DNA of 64,000 nucleotides from Toxotes chatareus (GCA_016801885.1 CM028890.1:15802001-15866000), one strand, 5' to 3'. Positions 13,201 through 26,175 are shown, counted from the first letter of the stretch. Numbers and translations: made by a program. The notes: a model not told the origin generated them from the sequence alone.

Positions 13201-16200
13201 TGGGTCATGTGAGTTGTACCTGAGTGTCGCTGTGAATATTTTGGGAACATTACACAGGCTACTGATTTTGATTTCATGAAAGATTAATAGTCTCTACTAC
13301 ATCATTCATTATCTTCTTTTCTTCCCTCAATTTTTTTAAAATTATGCTCAGGAGCGTCAGAGCATCATTAAGTATTGGCTGGACAACCTGCGAGCCAAAC
13401 AGGGGGAGGTGCTTCACAACATTCACTTCCTGGAGGGACAGCCCATCAGTATGCTGTTATTTATTATGAATTACCATTTTCGTGCTGTTCCACGTGTCTT
13501 TTTTTGTCTCTCATTGTCATCTCTAAAATCTGTTTTCTCAAATGTGGCCTTTGAACTAGCATCAGTAGCATCAGCACCATTTTAAGTTTCGTCAAACATG
13601 GACTCATTCTGTCTGTGATTTGCAGTTCCAGAGCTGGTTGCTCGGGGGGTGATCCATCAAATGTTTCCTCTACATGAGCAGAGGATCCTCAACCAGCTGA
13701 TGACATCTTGGGTCCAGGCTGTTTGTGAAAGGCAGCCCCTGGGTACGAAAAATCACAGTTTTATTTTGAAGAAATAAACAGCAGGCCTGAGTTATACTGT
13801 CACATTAACTGACACTGTAAAATACTTTCATCTGTTTGTTAATGCAGTTTGTCAACATGAATCTCCTCCTCGGAGCTTCAGTATTAGCTGTTTACAATTT
13901 TATCTGCCTTGTAGATGATATCTGTGACTACTTTGGAGTGAAGATCGGTATGTATTTTGCCTGGCTGGGTTTCTACACCAACTCCATGCTTTACCCTGCT
14001 GTCATCGGCTTTCTGCTGTGGATACTAGCAGAGGCTGACCAGGTACTTCAAACCTTTTCTGTAACAAGATTTTTTTCTTCTCTCTTTTACAGTTCTTGGA
14101 ATATAACTGAAAGTCATCCTTTAACTGTCACAATGTAAGCTTTCTGGTGCTGATTTGTAATTTTGGTTTTGCCTTTCATTTACATTTTATTTTCATTTTT
14201 ACGCCAGAAAATTGAGGAGAGTTTTGAGTTTGTTTTGTTGTCTTTCCTCATAAATTGCTCCCACATTGCCACACATGATTTGCCATTTGAATTTTGAATG
14301 AAAATTTGAATGAAATTATGGTTTACAGCAAGTTAAAGCAGCACACAAACATATACATAAAAAACGGTAAATTCATTAATAGCACAGACTTTTGCTTTTT
14401 ATGAAACAACTGAAAACTCAATAACTTAATAATGATCAAAGAAGTTACATCAGTATCTTTGGTTCTCTTATGCTCCTCCACAGACCAGTCAGGATATCTG
14501 CTGTGTGGTCTTTGCCCTCTTCAACGTTGTATGGGCGACGTTGTTTCTAGAACGTTGGAAGAGGCGAGAGGCAGAGCTGGCCTACAGGTGGGGCACTTTG
14601 GACACCCCGGCCGAGTCCTTGGAGGAGCCCAGGCCGCAGTTCAGGGTGAGGACTGTTGCCATAGCCTGAGCTTGTACAAATGAGAAAGCACAGTTATCAA
14701 TGTTGTTACGAGAAAGTGGTGAAAACCTTAATCTCAAAGTTCTATGAATCAGCCATATCCTGATTTTTTTTTTTCATTTCAGAATTAAATTTCCCCAAGT
14801 TAAATGCAAAAACAGTCTGTGGTTTGCTCCTGTCTCTGGAACTTGGCGCAACTCTGCAGCCGGTGGACTGGCAAACAATACCAGGAAATGCGACCAGTAT
14901 ATTTACAAGAAGAGTGTGTCTTTCATAACCCACGTGGTCTCTGAGAGGGGAGTGTGGGGGTGGGCCACCTCCTTTTGTGTGGAATGAATAGAGGACGCTG
15001 ATGGGGAGCTGTGACCTTTGAAACAGCATGTGGCAAACTGTTTCAACACGCCCGGCTAGCTCAGTCGGTAGAGCATGAGACTCTTAATCTCAGGGTCGTG
15101 GGTTCGAGCCCCACGTTGGGCGGCAAAGTTCTTTTTAACGGGAAGAAACTTCTAGTAATGGCAGCACAGTTAGGGAGATGTAGAATATGATGACAAAATA
15201 GTATGAAAAAAGGTTATGCAGCATTTACCAGACTTCAGTCACAATTCTACTACTCATTAAACAATCAAGCAAACAGACAACAGTCATTAAGGAGCATATT
15301 TTGCACAGACATTTCCATTCCATATTTTCAGTTAAGATGACAGCAATCATGAAAGAAAGTCTCAAAAAACCCCTCTGTCTCTTTCCTCTTCTGCTGCTGT
15401 CTCTGTAGGGTGTAAAGCGCTGCAGTCCCATAACAGGCTGTGAGGAGTTCTACTACCCACCCTGGAAGAGAGCCCTGTTCAGATGGCTGGTCAGCCTGCC
15501 CATCTGCCTGCTCTGTCTCTGTTTTGTCTTCCTCGCTATGCTCCTCTGCTTGGAACTGCAGGTCTGAAACAGATAACACAGCAAGTTCAGTGAGAAGAAG
15601 TGTGATTTCTGTAGCCCGGGGCTGATGAATGGGGACGATACTGTATGTCTGTATTTCTTGTTAAGAGCGTTCCAGTAAATTATATGTGCGAAAAAAGTAA
15701 CAATCACAATTACATTTTTGTCTGGCGATTTGTGAATTGTTTCATTCTCAAAAATAGGTTAAATAGGCTGCATTCAAATGCACTTCTTGTCTGTTCAGAT
15801 TCATTTAATAGCCTTTTAAAATTAGCTATGGGATTTGAAAGTAGATAGGAATGAATAGGACTTATTAAATATTTATCAGGCTTCTATTTCACCTTGCAGG
15901 AAGTGGTGATGGAGATTCAGGAGCTACCTGGTATTACAAGATTCATTCCTAAGATACTTCTGGCCATTACTGTAACCATATGTGATGAAGTGTATAAGAA
16001 GATTGCCTACTGGCTCAATGACATGGGTGAGAGACATAAAATAAACTCTCTGGGTACAACAGTGAGTTGTTATCTTTTTGATATATAACAGAGGAATTAC
16101 TTTATAATAAATTAAATTAAAATGGAACCTATTTGCCCATAATTGTAATTTAGGGAAGGCGCCTTCATATTTCAATGCTGCCTGATAAAGCTTGTAGCTA

Positions 16201-19200
16201 TGATGTTCCTAGAAGAGCTCTGTGGGCCAGTTTAAAGTTAAACAGAAAGGAAACAGCCTTTCTTCTGTCATTCAGCTGCACATTGAGTTATCTCTTCTCT
16301 CATTTCTTCATCCAGAGAACTATAGACTTCAGAGTGCCTATGAGAATAATCTCATCATCAAGATGGTTTTTGTAAGTTCGGCTTCAGTTTGATGGTTGAA
16401 TAGAGATAATTCATCTGTACTGAGTGAGTGTTTGATTTCCTGTACTATGCTCTGGTTGTTTTACAGTTTGAATTCATCAATTCTTACCTTAGCCTTTTCT
16501 ACATTGGATTCTACCTCAAGGACATGGAGCGACTGAAAGAGGTAGCTACAACTACTAGCACTGTCACAATAAAACGCTGTCACAATTGCAATGAGACAAA
16601 ACACTGAGTGAAAGGTTGTTGCTCTAAAAGGGTCAGTGTGTAACCTTTGCTGAACAGTGGCCACATCACATGTGGCTAAAAGTGGCAGTAGAGTGTTCAG
16701 GAAACCTGCCCCTCCTTAGTTACCATTGCTACACCTGACAGGCTTTCCTCTTCCAAGCATGCTAAATTCATATTAATTTTGAAACAAAGGTTCTTTGATT
16801 TCTAAAAAGGGTAACAAAAGCAGACCTCTTATTTCTAGCTGGAAAATATCAAATTTGTCAGCTGAGATGATGTGAGATTTTATCTGCTGAGGCAAGCTAG
16901 CTAATTAAGCTACTGTTAGCTCCATGATTTGGTTGAAAGTATTGTCTTTTGGCAGACTTTTTAAAGTTTCCACTTGACTTCACCCAAAAATTAATGAAGT
17001 CTGAAAAGGAATTTATTCCTTACCGTTTTTGGTTTTGGACAGGCTAAATAAAACAACCCCACCCTCCAAACTCTGTAAATTCAGATTACTGCTCAAACCA
17101 CTTTAGCATGTGAACAAATAAACTGTGATTGGGTAGTTGCTGTTTAGGTGTTGTAGTGAATAATCATCTACAGAGAAATGAGTGAAACATCTACCATAAG
17201 TTGCCACTCATAGCAGACCAAGTAAGGCTATGGCGGCAAAATCCTTTCGTGTATTTATCTAAGCAAGGGTGTGTTATATTGTTCACAAATCCAACTTTTG
17301 TTGAATGTCTAATTTCTTCTTTCACAAGTTACATAGTCTTGCTTCAATACTACGTGGTGTGTCAGATGCTTTTAACGTCCTGGGATCGTGTCAGGCAGTG
17401 AACTGTTTTTGTACATTTGTTCAGAGTAAATATTTACATCTCTTGTGCTTGCTAAACACTTTTGGAAATGTGCATGTGTGTTCTATTTTGCACTTCTTAC
17501 ATTCAGCACAGTAACAGATGTCCTCCTGCTCCTCACAGATGCTAGCCACTCTACTGATCTTTCGCCAGTTCCTACAGAACATCAAAGAGGTCCTCCAGCC
17601 CTATCTATATGAGCAAAACAAGCTGGGTGTCTTCACCCCAAAGGTGCTTTGGGAGCTACTCCAAGCCATCATTCTCAAATATGGCCGCCTTGCTCTGGGA
17701 AAAGCCCAAGCCTCAATGACAGCCTATTCCTTCCTGGGTCCCAGAGGGATCACTGTCAGTCACACTGCTAATGGTAACCCAGAGCCGAGGAGAAGAGGGG
17801 ATCTGAAAGCCGGATTCAGGCTCACAGAAGAAGAGTGGGATATGACTGACAGCGCTCTGAAGCAACGTAAAGTCAGCTTCACCGAGAAGGTTGACTACCA
17901 GGACGTCACAGCAGAAACGCAGGCGGGGGATGACAGCTTCCTTGAGGACAGTCCAACACTGGTGGAGGAAGGGATGGATCCATCAAGTATTTTTGACAGT
18001 TGTGATGAGGACAGTGATTGTGAATTGCTTACTCAAGTATGTGGCCTGTTTATTACTATCATTTATCATCCCACATTGCAGCTTTGTGGTCTTGTCTTTC
18101 TTTCTCTGCACTGCACAAAGTGTCCATCTCACTCATTTAGTCCAAAATTGTCGGACAATCATTGCAATCTTACCATGTAATACAAATCTCTCGTTATGTT
18201 TGGATAATTCCAACTCTTCCAATAGAGTTTAATGTGTTTCATGTAGTTTTATGAATGAAGTTACACTCTCTGTGTAGATTCATCTATCCACTCCAAAGCT
18301 GCAAAATTTAAGATGTCTTGGTAGCCACTAGAGAAAGTATTGTAGTCTGATGTTTACTTTAGCAGGAGACCAAGGAGAATGCCATTGTGTCCTCTCCGAA
18401 GGAACCTGACACTCTCTGTCAGAGAAGAAAGAACATAGGTGAAGGGAAAGAGGACAAGAAGTCGTGGATTGATCCACCAGAAGAACCCAAAACTGTCACT
18501 CTTACCCAGGCTGAGATTGAGAGCTGTATGCAGACGTACGAGGTGGGACTTCTGATATAGTCAAAGAAGAACTTGCTTGACTATTATCTTATACATCCAA
18601 ATTCACAACAGCATGTTTGTGAAAATGCTAATGTTGATTCGTGATGTTTGTCCACCCAACAGGACACGCTACAGGACTACCAGGAGATGTTCATTCAGTT
18701 TGGGTATGTGGTGCTCTTCTCTTCTGCGTTTCCCTTGGCGGCCATGTGTGCTCTAATCAACAACATCATCGAGATCCGCAGTGATGCTCTGAAGCTCTGT
18801 ACCGGTCTTCAGAGGCCCTTCGGACAGAGAGTGGAAAACATCGGACAATGGCAGGTCAGTGTGTTTTGTTTCGGAAAATGTCAGACAAGCCCTGCAGGCC
18901 ACAGCGTGCACAGCGGGGGCATCTGACAACCTGTAAATTTCTCTCTCACACTCCCTTTCTCTCTACACCAGACTGCAATGGAGGCGATGGGCTTGATAGC
19001 CATCATAGTTAACTGTTACCTGATTGGTCAGTGTGGGCAGCTCCAGCGTCTGTTCCCCTGGTTGAGTCCTGAGATGACCATCATCTCCATTGTCTTACTG
19101 GAGGTATGCAGCCGTACTGTGTACGGGAAATGCAGGTTTGTCTGTGAGGAGTTTCGTAGTTTCCAGAAAATGTAGCTTTATTCCCAAAATGACACTTTTT

Positions 19201-20826
19201 TTCACATTACAAACATGTAGTACCCATGTGCATGGCCTGCTATTTTTTGGTTGTTGTTGTGACTTTGTAAAATCAAATTCTTGAGATTCATTAATGAACA
19301 CAAAACCTCACAGGAGTTTTTGGTTTGTGTATGAGATGTGCTGTTTTGTCTGTAGAAAAATACAGAATAGGAAACAGAATGTGATTGTGCCTTGACATAA
19401 CCGTGATGTTGAGCTTGTCCCTTTGTGGTCTTGGTGGTTTACAGCACTTTGCAATTCTCCTAAAGTACGTCATCCATGTTGCCATCCCTGATATCCCTGG
19501 CTGGGTAGCAGAAGAGATGGCCAAGCTAGAGTACCGACGAAGGGAAGCTTTCAAGGTATAGTTGTATCATAGCTTGAAAGACCTTCGGCCAACATTAGGC
19601 TTGCTGCTGGCTGCACTTTGTGCAATTTATATCATATTTCTATATGCGTGCCCCTTTGTGTCCCTTGGTCTGTTGGTGTGCATTGTCCAAAAATGTACAC
19701 TAGTACAGCCTTTTCTGACTGTCCATGAGAAATAACCGTATGCGTTTGACTATGTTTGTCTGTACAGTGTTGTATCAGTGGCACTTAGTCTAAATGGTGT
19801 CTTAAGATAAGCTTTGTCATAGAGATACTAAAGCACAGCTATGAGAAAACATCAGCATAATTAGTGTGAAAAACTCACAAACAGCTTACTTGTGTGAACT
19901 ATGACAACTTTTACAGTTAAGATGTGAAATAAGGGAGGGCAGACGGAGGTAAAAACTCTGATCAGCAGAAGTTATAGCTAAACTTTAAATTGATAGAAGT
20001 GGTAGGAGTGTGTGCTGTTTTCAGTGTGCTGCTACCACACATGTATTCATGCTTTTCCTTATGCAGTTCTCTCCCATCTTTCTCAGTTTCGCTATGTCTT
20101 TCTTCCTGTGACTCTTCCTTTCTCATCTTCTGTATCTTCATTTAAACATGCCTCCCCATTTAGAAGCATGAGCAGCAGGCCCAGCAACACTTCCAGCAGC
20201 AGCTGAGACGCAGGCGTGAGGAGGAGGAGCTTCAGCGTCAGGCCGAGCTGCAGGCCGAGGCCCGTCAGGAGAGCGAGTACCACAAGGCGGACACCCAGCA
20301 CCAGCATCACCATGACAAAGCACCGGGTGGCAAGCCAGGGGACAAGCCTAAGAGACCCAGCTCTCTGCTGGGAAACAACAATGTGATGAAGCTAAAACAG
20401 ATCATCCCTCTCCAGGGGAAGTTCTCCTCCGGCACCTCACGCTCACCAGCCCAGTCCCCAACAGGAGGTGAGGCAAAGCTCCCAGGATTTCTGAAGTTCC
20501 TGAAGTCGCCTGAGGTGAAAAAAGAGCCGGCGGTGGCGGTTGGTGCAATACCAGGGTCAACAGTGACCTCTTCAGCTCTCCCTAGTGGCCAGGAGAGGTC
20601 ACAGTCCCCCAACAGAACTTTCAGTCCTGGGAAGCTGTTCAGTTTCAGCAAGTCGGAGGGTACTATTGTGTGTGCGAATGGGACGCAACCACCGACCCAG
20701 GCTGCTAACACTCAGCCCAACAGGTATGACTTAAACACAACCCCGGACGAATTACCCTCTAATGAATCAGATAAAGGAGAATCTAGACAATTGACTGATT
20801 TAGAAAACTCTAGCTCAAAGAGTTAA
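7005..20826 (+). CDS. ano8: Anoctamin 8 (TMEM16H), 18 coding exons, complete
   Basis: Exons: 7005-7209, 10628-10738, 12160-12292, 13045-13183, 13352-13448, 13626-13742, 13915-14042, 14484-14645, 15409-15561, 15900-16026, 16316-16371, 16467-16541, 17539-18036, 18366-18542, 18663-18854, 18972-19103, 19445-19555, 20164-20826. They sum to 3276 nt, or 1091 aa (human about 1232). Family hallmarks read from the start: SGVLDKLFGKRLL (about 66-78), VPTENCDVLM-like and GFSCEEDNIYENIDSE segments, then FGVKIGMYFAWLGF starting TM1 near 275, YYPPWKRALF, LSLFYIGFYLKDMERLKE (about 484-501), SSWIDPPEE-like, FVQFGYVVLFSSAFPLA-like and AKLEYRRREAFK. An acidic Ser-rich insert lies at about 560-700. The tail from 872 is a Glu/Gln/Arg-rich helix followed by NNVMKLKQIIPLQGKF. 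Known role: a ten-helix TMEM16 protein at ER-plasma membrane contacts that supports Ca2+ signalling. It is read toward dda1. The C-terminus is shorter than human and lacks the Pro-rich end. Confidence 0.96.
7569..7601 (+). repeat. (TATAC)n pentanucleotide microsatellite
   Basis: About six and a half perfect TATAC units in ano8 intron 1. The perfection suggests it is likely polymorphic. Confidence 0.85.
9557..9579 (+). repeat. (CA)n microsatellite
   Basis: About eleven uninterrupted CA units in ano8 intron 1. Confidence 0.85.
12765..12852 (+). repeat. Fold-back repeat remnant in ano8 intron 3
   Basis: The left end CTTCGACATTTTGAG and the right end CCAAAAATGTCGAGC are inverted copies. Inside lies CTTGCCGAGAGTTAGATGAG, the reverse complement of the core word of a very common percomorph repeat, and after it the typical CTATTCCTTTAA-like end. 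This is an internally deleted relative of the copy at about 5980-6200. Confidence 0.6.
15050..15122 (+). tRNA. tRNA-Lys, anticodon CTT
   Basis: A complete 73-nt cloverleaf: acceptor stem GCCCGGC paired with GTTGGGC (two G-T pairs), D-arm GCTC/GAGC, anticodon stem TGAGA/TCTCA around loop CTCTTAA with anticodon CTT at 15083-15085, T-arm GTGGG TTCGAGC CCCAC, discriminator G. The internal A box (TAGCTCAGTCGG) and B box (GGTTCGAGCCC) are intact, and a CTTTTT pol III terminator follows at about 15131. There is no intron, and CCA is not encoded, as expected in eukaryotes. It sits in ano8 intron 8 in the same orientation. It looks functional. A tRNA-derived SINE is unlikely because no tail is attached. 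Confidence 0.96.
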
Positions 20827-21520
20827 TAAATATTCAGCCATGCCAATGTAATATTATGAGTGGAGAGCAATGTACAAATGTTCAAGCAACATTCAGAGAC
20901 AGCAACAACCCTGTACTGTAGAACATGTTAATCACAAGGACCACATGTAAGGTCAGCGAGCATTAGACTTTCACTCTTGATGCAACTTACTTCGCACAAA
21001 GTATTATACTGTATCTATCACTTGATTATTTAGCTTCCAAGTAAAATATGTACAGTCAATGTGTCTTCTTGAATGGGGCTTGAGAAACCTTTACTTAGGG
21101 TTTAAATACTGCATGACTGCCTGGTTTTCAACATCACCAGAACAGATTATGTTGATGTGAAGGATTTTTTTTAAAACAAAAAACCAACCAAACAACAACA
21201 AAAAAAAAAAGACCCAATCATCAATGAGCCCTTTTACCAAAATACATGGCCAGAAGCTTCCCATTCCAGGTTTGTTTCTCATTCTGATGCCTGTATTGAA
21301 TGCATGTTGCATCACATGCATGCATTATGTGTCCACCATGTCTTTTCAGTTTCAAAGCCATCGTATTCTTCCGCAATAGGTCAGATTATATTCACTGTGA
21401 CCATAAAAAAATATTCTATTTTTCTTAACTTTGATTTTCTATGAATTATTTTACTACATAAATTAGTGAATGTACTTCTATGATGCAAATAAATCTCACT
21501 TGAATAAACATCCATCAAGA
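20827..21520 (+). other. Probable ano8 3' UTR
   Basis: A/T-rich noncoding sequence after the TAA at 20824-20826. Candidate poly(A) signals AATAAA lie at 21488-21493 and 21503-21508, and another overlaps the stop codon region (about 20825). A 72-codon open frame at 21587-21805 lies beyond these and has no recognisable features. Confidence 0.45.
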
Positions 21521-23690
21521 GATAATCCATTGGCTGGTTTTGTTAAAAGTTAATAAATATCAGTGGATGATAGACCATGTTGCTGAGTGGATTTGTCTCA
21601 AAGAAATAGTTTAAACTCAGTTTCTTGGGAAAACTGTAACACTTCAGAACAGAAACGCACTGGTAAAACAACTCCTATAAAAAATCAAGATATTTTTCAA
21701 TTGAATTTCACACTATTTGAACAACCACCTACAGTAAATGTTATAGGAAGGAGGGGATTTTCCTCAGTTCCACCCAAAACTGATGCTGTTTACTGTGAGT
21801 TATAGCCTTTACTGTATTTCAGTGTAGTCTATACAAGAACAAGAAATTGACAACAGTACATTTATACAATAAACTCAAAGCATTTAACAATAAACGCATT
21901 CCAAACTTAATCAGGTGACGCGATACAAACTATATCACAAAAATAGACACGCTTCTATGAAGAGTCGGGGAAAACAAAACACTGCACGTCTCTCTATGAA
22001 GTCATACTTGAGGAACTTACAGTGTGTATTATGCGTGGTTTGACTTACATATCGGTAAAACTGAACATATACTCTGTAAACCTTTGAAAAGCAATCGGTA
22101 AGAACATGTATGACCTTGTGACTGCAACCTTTGCCTTTGTCACTGAAAATGTGTCAAACACTATTTGCAGCAGATCGCTCTTTATAAATTTGGAGTGCAA
22201 GTAATTTTTTTCTAAAGGTGCAAAACAAATGAAGTAAAATGAAGGTTTTTTTTTTTGTTCTAACCAAACTCTTGGCTTGTATCCTTCTGCTGTAAAACAA
22301 TTTGGCTAAACGAAGTGAATAAAAAATACAGCTGACTTAGGGAAGATAAACAATGAGTAGTTGTCCTGTTACCTGAAAAAAAGAAGTCAGAACATTCACA
22401 ATATATACACACTGTGCAAATACACAAGAATTGTGGAGCATTATGATGAACTTCACCAATTTCTCATACAGCAAAGAAAGACAGTTTACTTAGCCCTGCT
22501 GTAAAAAACTTGTAAAGCCAAACATACATTCCCTCAAAATAACTCAAATGATTGACCAATTTGAGCAAATGTGAATGGGACATTTATAACCAACAGCAGT
22601 TTTTACAAGTAGCCAACACATTAGTACAGCTGAAGTGTAATTCTATACATACCTTTAGTCATCACATATTTCATAAAATACTGTGCTAATCATGCAATCA
22701 CAAAGATACAAGCACTGCTCATAAAGTCATGATCTCATAGTATTGAGCATCAAACTTAGAATATGGCTACAAAACCTGCAGGTCACATTGTACAAAAAGA
22801 GTTTGCATCCTCTAGCATGACTATATTGGCTTTAATGTGTCCTTATTGAAAAGACATGCTAATATCCACTTAACTCAGCGGTGGTTCATTTCTTCCTGAA
22901 ACAACAATGTAAACCAAGGGGGCACTCTAAGAGATAGTGAAAACACACTCACTTCCACTTAAGGCAATAAATCATTAATCATCAGGAGAAAACATAAGAA
23001 CATTTCTTTCAGCACTCGTCTTTCTCCACGACACAGTCCATGACAAAACCCTGAATGGATCATCAATTTACGCAAGTAACACAATGTATTTTTATTTTCA
23101 GCTACTCCAATGACGGTAATCACATAAAGGATGAGCTAAAATAATATTTTTAAGGACCACTGCCATAACATAATTCAAAATAAAAAATATCCTAATGGAG
23201 TAGGAGCCAAAGCAAAGATGACATGTAACTTCACATTTACAGACTTTAAATAAATCATGCATATCTCAGAGATGGTATGAATAACTACAACTGTAAACCC
23301 TTAAATGGCAGCAGAGGAACAACGACTTAACTCCCTGCATATTTAAAAGAAAACTCTGTGAGCATAAGTGAATGAAAACCAAAGGGGCTCAGGAATAAGG
23401 AGGTAGATGTATGTTATTTTTAAAACTGCAAAGACTAAAATCTGAGGCATAGGTTCTTGGAAGTAATGGAAATAGTGAGTGAAATCAGTAAATAATCGGA
23501 TAATAATAATCGGAAGAAAAAAGCTTTTGGTTAAGGAAATCTGTCTTCTATTTAAATCAACGTCATGATGACTGTTGTCTGAAATGTGTCGATCCTTGTG
23601 TACTTCAGTGCCAAGGCCTGGGTTTGCAAACATATATCCTGAATCTGTGTAGGTCAGTCTCTGCTGAACGTGCACTGACAGCACTTTGCT
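21521..23690. other. Convergent 3' region between ano8 and dda1
   Basis: A/T-rich sequence with no supported exon. Part is expected to be the dda1 3' UTR read on the minus strand; a minus-strand AATAAA lies at 23091-23096. The two genes meet tail to tail here. Confidence 0.45.
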
Positions 23691-24927
23691 TTATGAATCC
23701 TCATTTAGCTCTCGGCTGTCTGTTCTGGCAATTTTTCTTGGAGGCGCTGTGTTCTCCCCCTCTCCATGTTCCTGCTCTCGCTTTTTTGCTGCATTCTGTT
23801 AACATGAGAAAAGAAAAAAGACATTTAGCAAACTATTAGCAACAATACAGAGGATATCTACTGTGGCAGATAACGCAATTAGCACCAGCACTTTTCTGTG
23901 ATTCTCTTTAAAAATCTTTACCTTTTTGTCCCACTGTTGATGAAGATATCGCAACAAGATGTTTGTCTTCTCTGTGACTATGACTGAGGAGAAACAACAC
24001 AGCCATTTATTAGATCATGAGAGACCCAAAGTCACAAGGTGCACAAAAGTCAATATGCATTTAAATCAGCTGTTCCCATAGAGAGTAAAAAGTTGCTAAA
24101 GTGATTACTACACTGTCATCCTAGACGTGAAGTTGATTTCCTTAGAGAAAGGTTTAAATTGAGACCATGGCTAAACAGAAAAAATGAAGAGTGAAGAATA
24201 CTGCTTCACTAAGATATATCTAAAAGATATAACCAACACTTAACCTTTTGACAGAAAGGTTAAATATTCCAGCTTAATGAACATCCACTAGGTCCGTGTA
24301 CTTACTCTGCTCTGATGGATATTCTCGGGTAGGAAGATACACAGATGGTCGCCGGTTCTAAAAAAATATTGAGACCATTAGTGTGTAAATTGGCCAGAAT
24401 TACCTCAGACAAAAATCAGTAGCATCGTATGACCATGTGACCAAAGATTACTTAATTGAGAACCTAAACTACACCTTGAACTGACAACGTAAGATTTTTT
24501 TTTAATCTTGGCGTTTCTTGCTTTCAAAACATATAGAATCACTTACTGATGCTTTACATACAGAGTCTGCATGGAACCTGCTGAAGTTATTTTTGTTGTA
24601 GACAGGCAGTCCCTTTAGGAAATCTCCCTGTGGACGCAAGAGAGCAGACAAATATGAACAAAAACATTTCGCCGTGTCTACAGCTGCAACTCGCGGAAAG
24701 TCCCGGGTGGTGAGGCCAACTACCACAGACATAACTAGGTAACGTAAACAAAAGCCATACCTCTTACATTTTATCAGATAACTTGTTGATAATGTGTTAT
24801 GGAATGACAAAGACCATGTTCTGCTTGCCACCGCGTAAGCAACGTGTCTATCGAATGTAACTAAAATAACATTTAATCTGAAATGACTACTAAGCAAAAT
24901 AACCATCTACAAACCTACCTTCTCCAT
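23691..24927 (-). CDS. dda1: DET1- and DDB1-associated protein 1, 5 exons, complete
   Basis: Exons in transcript order: 24919-24927, 24547-24627, 24306-24357, 23922-23983, 23691-23795. They total 309 nt, or 102 aa, exactly the human length. The protein starts MEKGDFLKGLPVYNK and continues with FSRFHADSVCKAS, NRRPSVYLPTREYPSEQ, IIVTEKTNILLRYLHQQWDKK and a charged tail with APPRKIART. This is near-identity with the mammalian protein in the central 70 residues. The first coding exon is only nine bases (ATG GAG AAG), ending at GTAGGT. Known role: a small stabilising subunit of the DDB1-CUL4 (CRL4) ubiquitin ligase that works with DET1 or DCAF adaptors, including DCAF15. It lies tail-to-tail with ano8 and in tandem with mrpl34 on the same strand. 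Confidence 0.97.
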
Positions 24928-25039
24928 TTCTGCCCGAGTCACGTTCTTCGCTTGTTAACCAGCTCCACACAGCGAGAATGAAAACGAGCAGACGCTTCTC
25001 TTTTAGCTGGCTAGCCGCTAAACCTTGTTGTCTTTGTCG

Positions 25040-25400
25040 TAGAGATACCGGTTTGTTTACCCGTTCGGCAGCTTCTTTCGACTGCTGCAAAATACACACT
25101 ACGTATCGGACACTCGATATGGTCGCATCGTGTTACTTCACTCAGTTATAAACTTCAACTCACGTAAGGGTAATTAAAAAAAAAACTGAAATTGTATGTC
25201 CTTCGGTAGCTAACTTGCTACTAGTTCACAACTCCATTTTTTTTGTTCGCCTGCTCGGGGGCGGTTACCGTCCGAGATTCAACGCATCTGATTGGTTGAA
25301 CAGTGGTGGACTTGTGACGCGGGGAAAAAAACAATATGCTGATTGGTTAAAAAGTGATTATGTAACAGACCAATCCTCCAGTAAACGGGGGCTGTGGCAT
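25040..25400 (-). promoter_or_regulatory. dda1 promoter region with CCAAT boxes
   Basis: Upstream of the dda1 start are three CCAAT/ATTGG elements: GATTGG at about 25291, GATTGG at about 25341 and CCAAT near 25371. They sit in a locally GC-richer stretch containing CTCGGGGGCGG. This spacing is typical of NF-Y-bound housekeeping promoters without TATA. The transcription start is not determined. Confidence 0.45.
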
Positions 25401-26150
25401 GAACCCCTAGTGAAAACAACAGAAGTACTTTCTGCTGTGTTTATGCTTCTGTTAGCTGGTAGGTGCTGCTCGCACCTTTGAGTTGAACAACAGAGCGAAT
25501 GGCGGTTAAAACACTGATTTTTATCAAATTAGTTTAACAACAGCAATGTAATCTCTTCTCACGAACTGTAATTGTAACAACTAATTACTAATAATGTTGC
25601 TGATAAAACTATTTATTGTTCATATAGAATGCAGAAATAAGCAGTGGGATATTAGAAGGATAAATACACAACATGCAGCAGTTAATATTTTAAAATCAAT
25701 TTAATTCCAAAACGACGTTCAAACTCCTACCTACTACTTATCCATCAACTGTAAAATATTTTCTAAACCTATATTCACTCACTATCATACACTGTGCTGA
25801 TTTATTTTCGTTAGTTATGTGCATGTGTATTGTCTCTCATATAAAAATATTGGTTAATTCCAGATTTCTCTTTTTGTCTAATTTTTATTATATTATTTAT
25901 TAAACAATTTATTATTTTCAACTATTTCTTGATTTGTAAATGACAGTCTGCTGAGGGAACTCTGTTACCCTGCCTGGTGTAACTATCTATCTATCCATCC
26001 ATCCATCCATCCATCCATCCATCCATCCATCTATCCTTCAGTTGAATAAATGTAAATGTGAAATATCTGCATGTACTGTAAATTCTGCAGAGATGGCTTT
26101 TATTTCCAAGTCAACCAGAATTGGGTGTTTTTATTTAAGAACAACTAAGA
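25401..26150. other. Short intergenic spacer dda1/mrpl34
   Basis: A/T-rich sequence without coding evidence. It carries the ATCT/ATCC tetranucleotide microsatellite at 25984-26037. Confidence 0.6.
25984..26037 (+). repeat. (ATCT/ATCC)n tetranucleotide microsatellite
   Basis: About 13 units: ATCT at the edges and ATCC in the middle, nearly perfect. Confidence 0.85.
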
Positions 26151-26175
26151 TAACATTGATTTTAAAAGCTCATTT

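Noticed and set aside
13836..13914. Upstream extension of the ano8 exon 7 frame
   Set aside because: The frame is open by chance across the intron end. The acceptor at 13913-13914 restores the conserved DDICDYFG junction.
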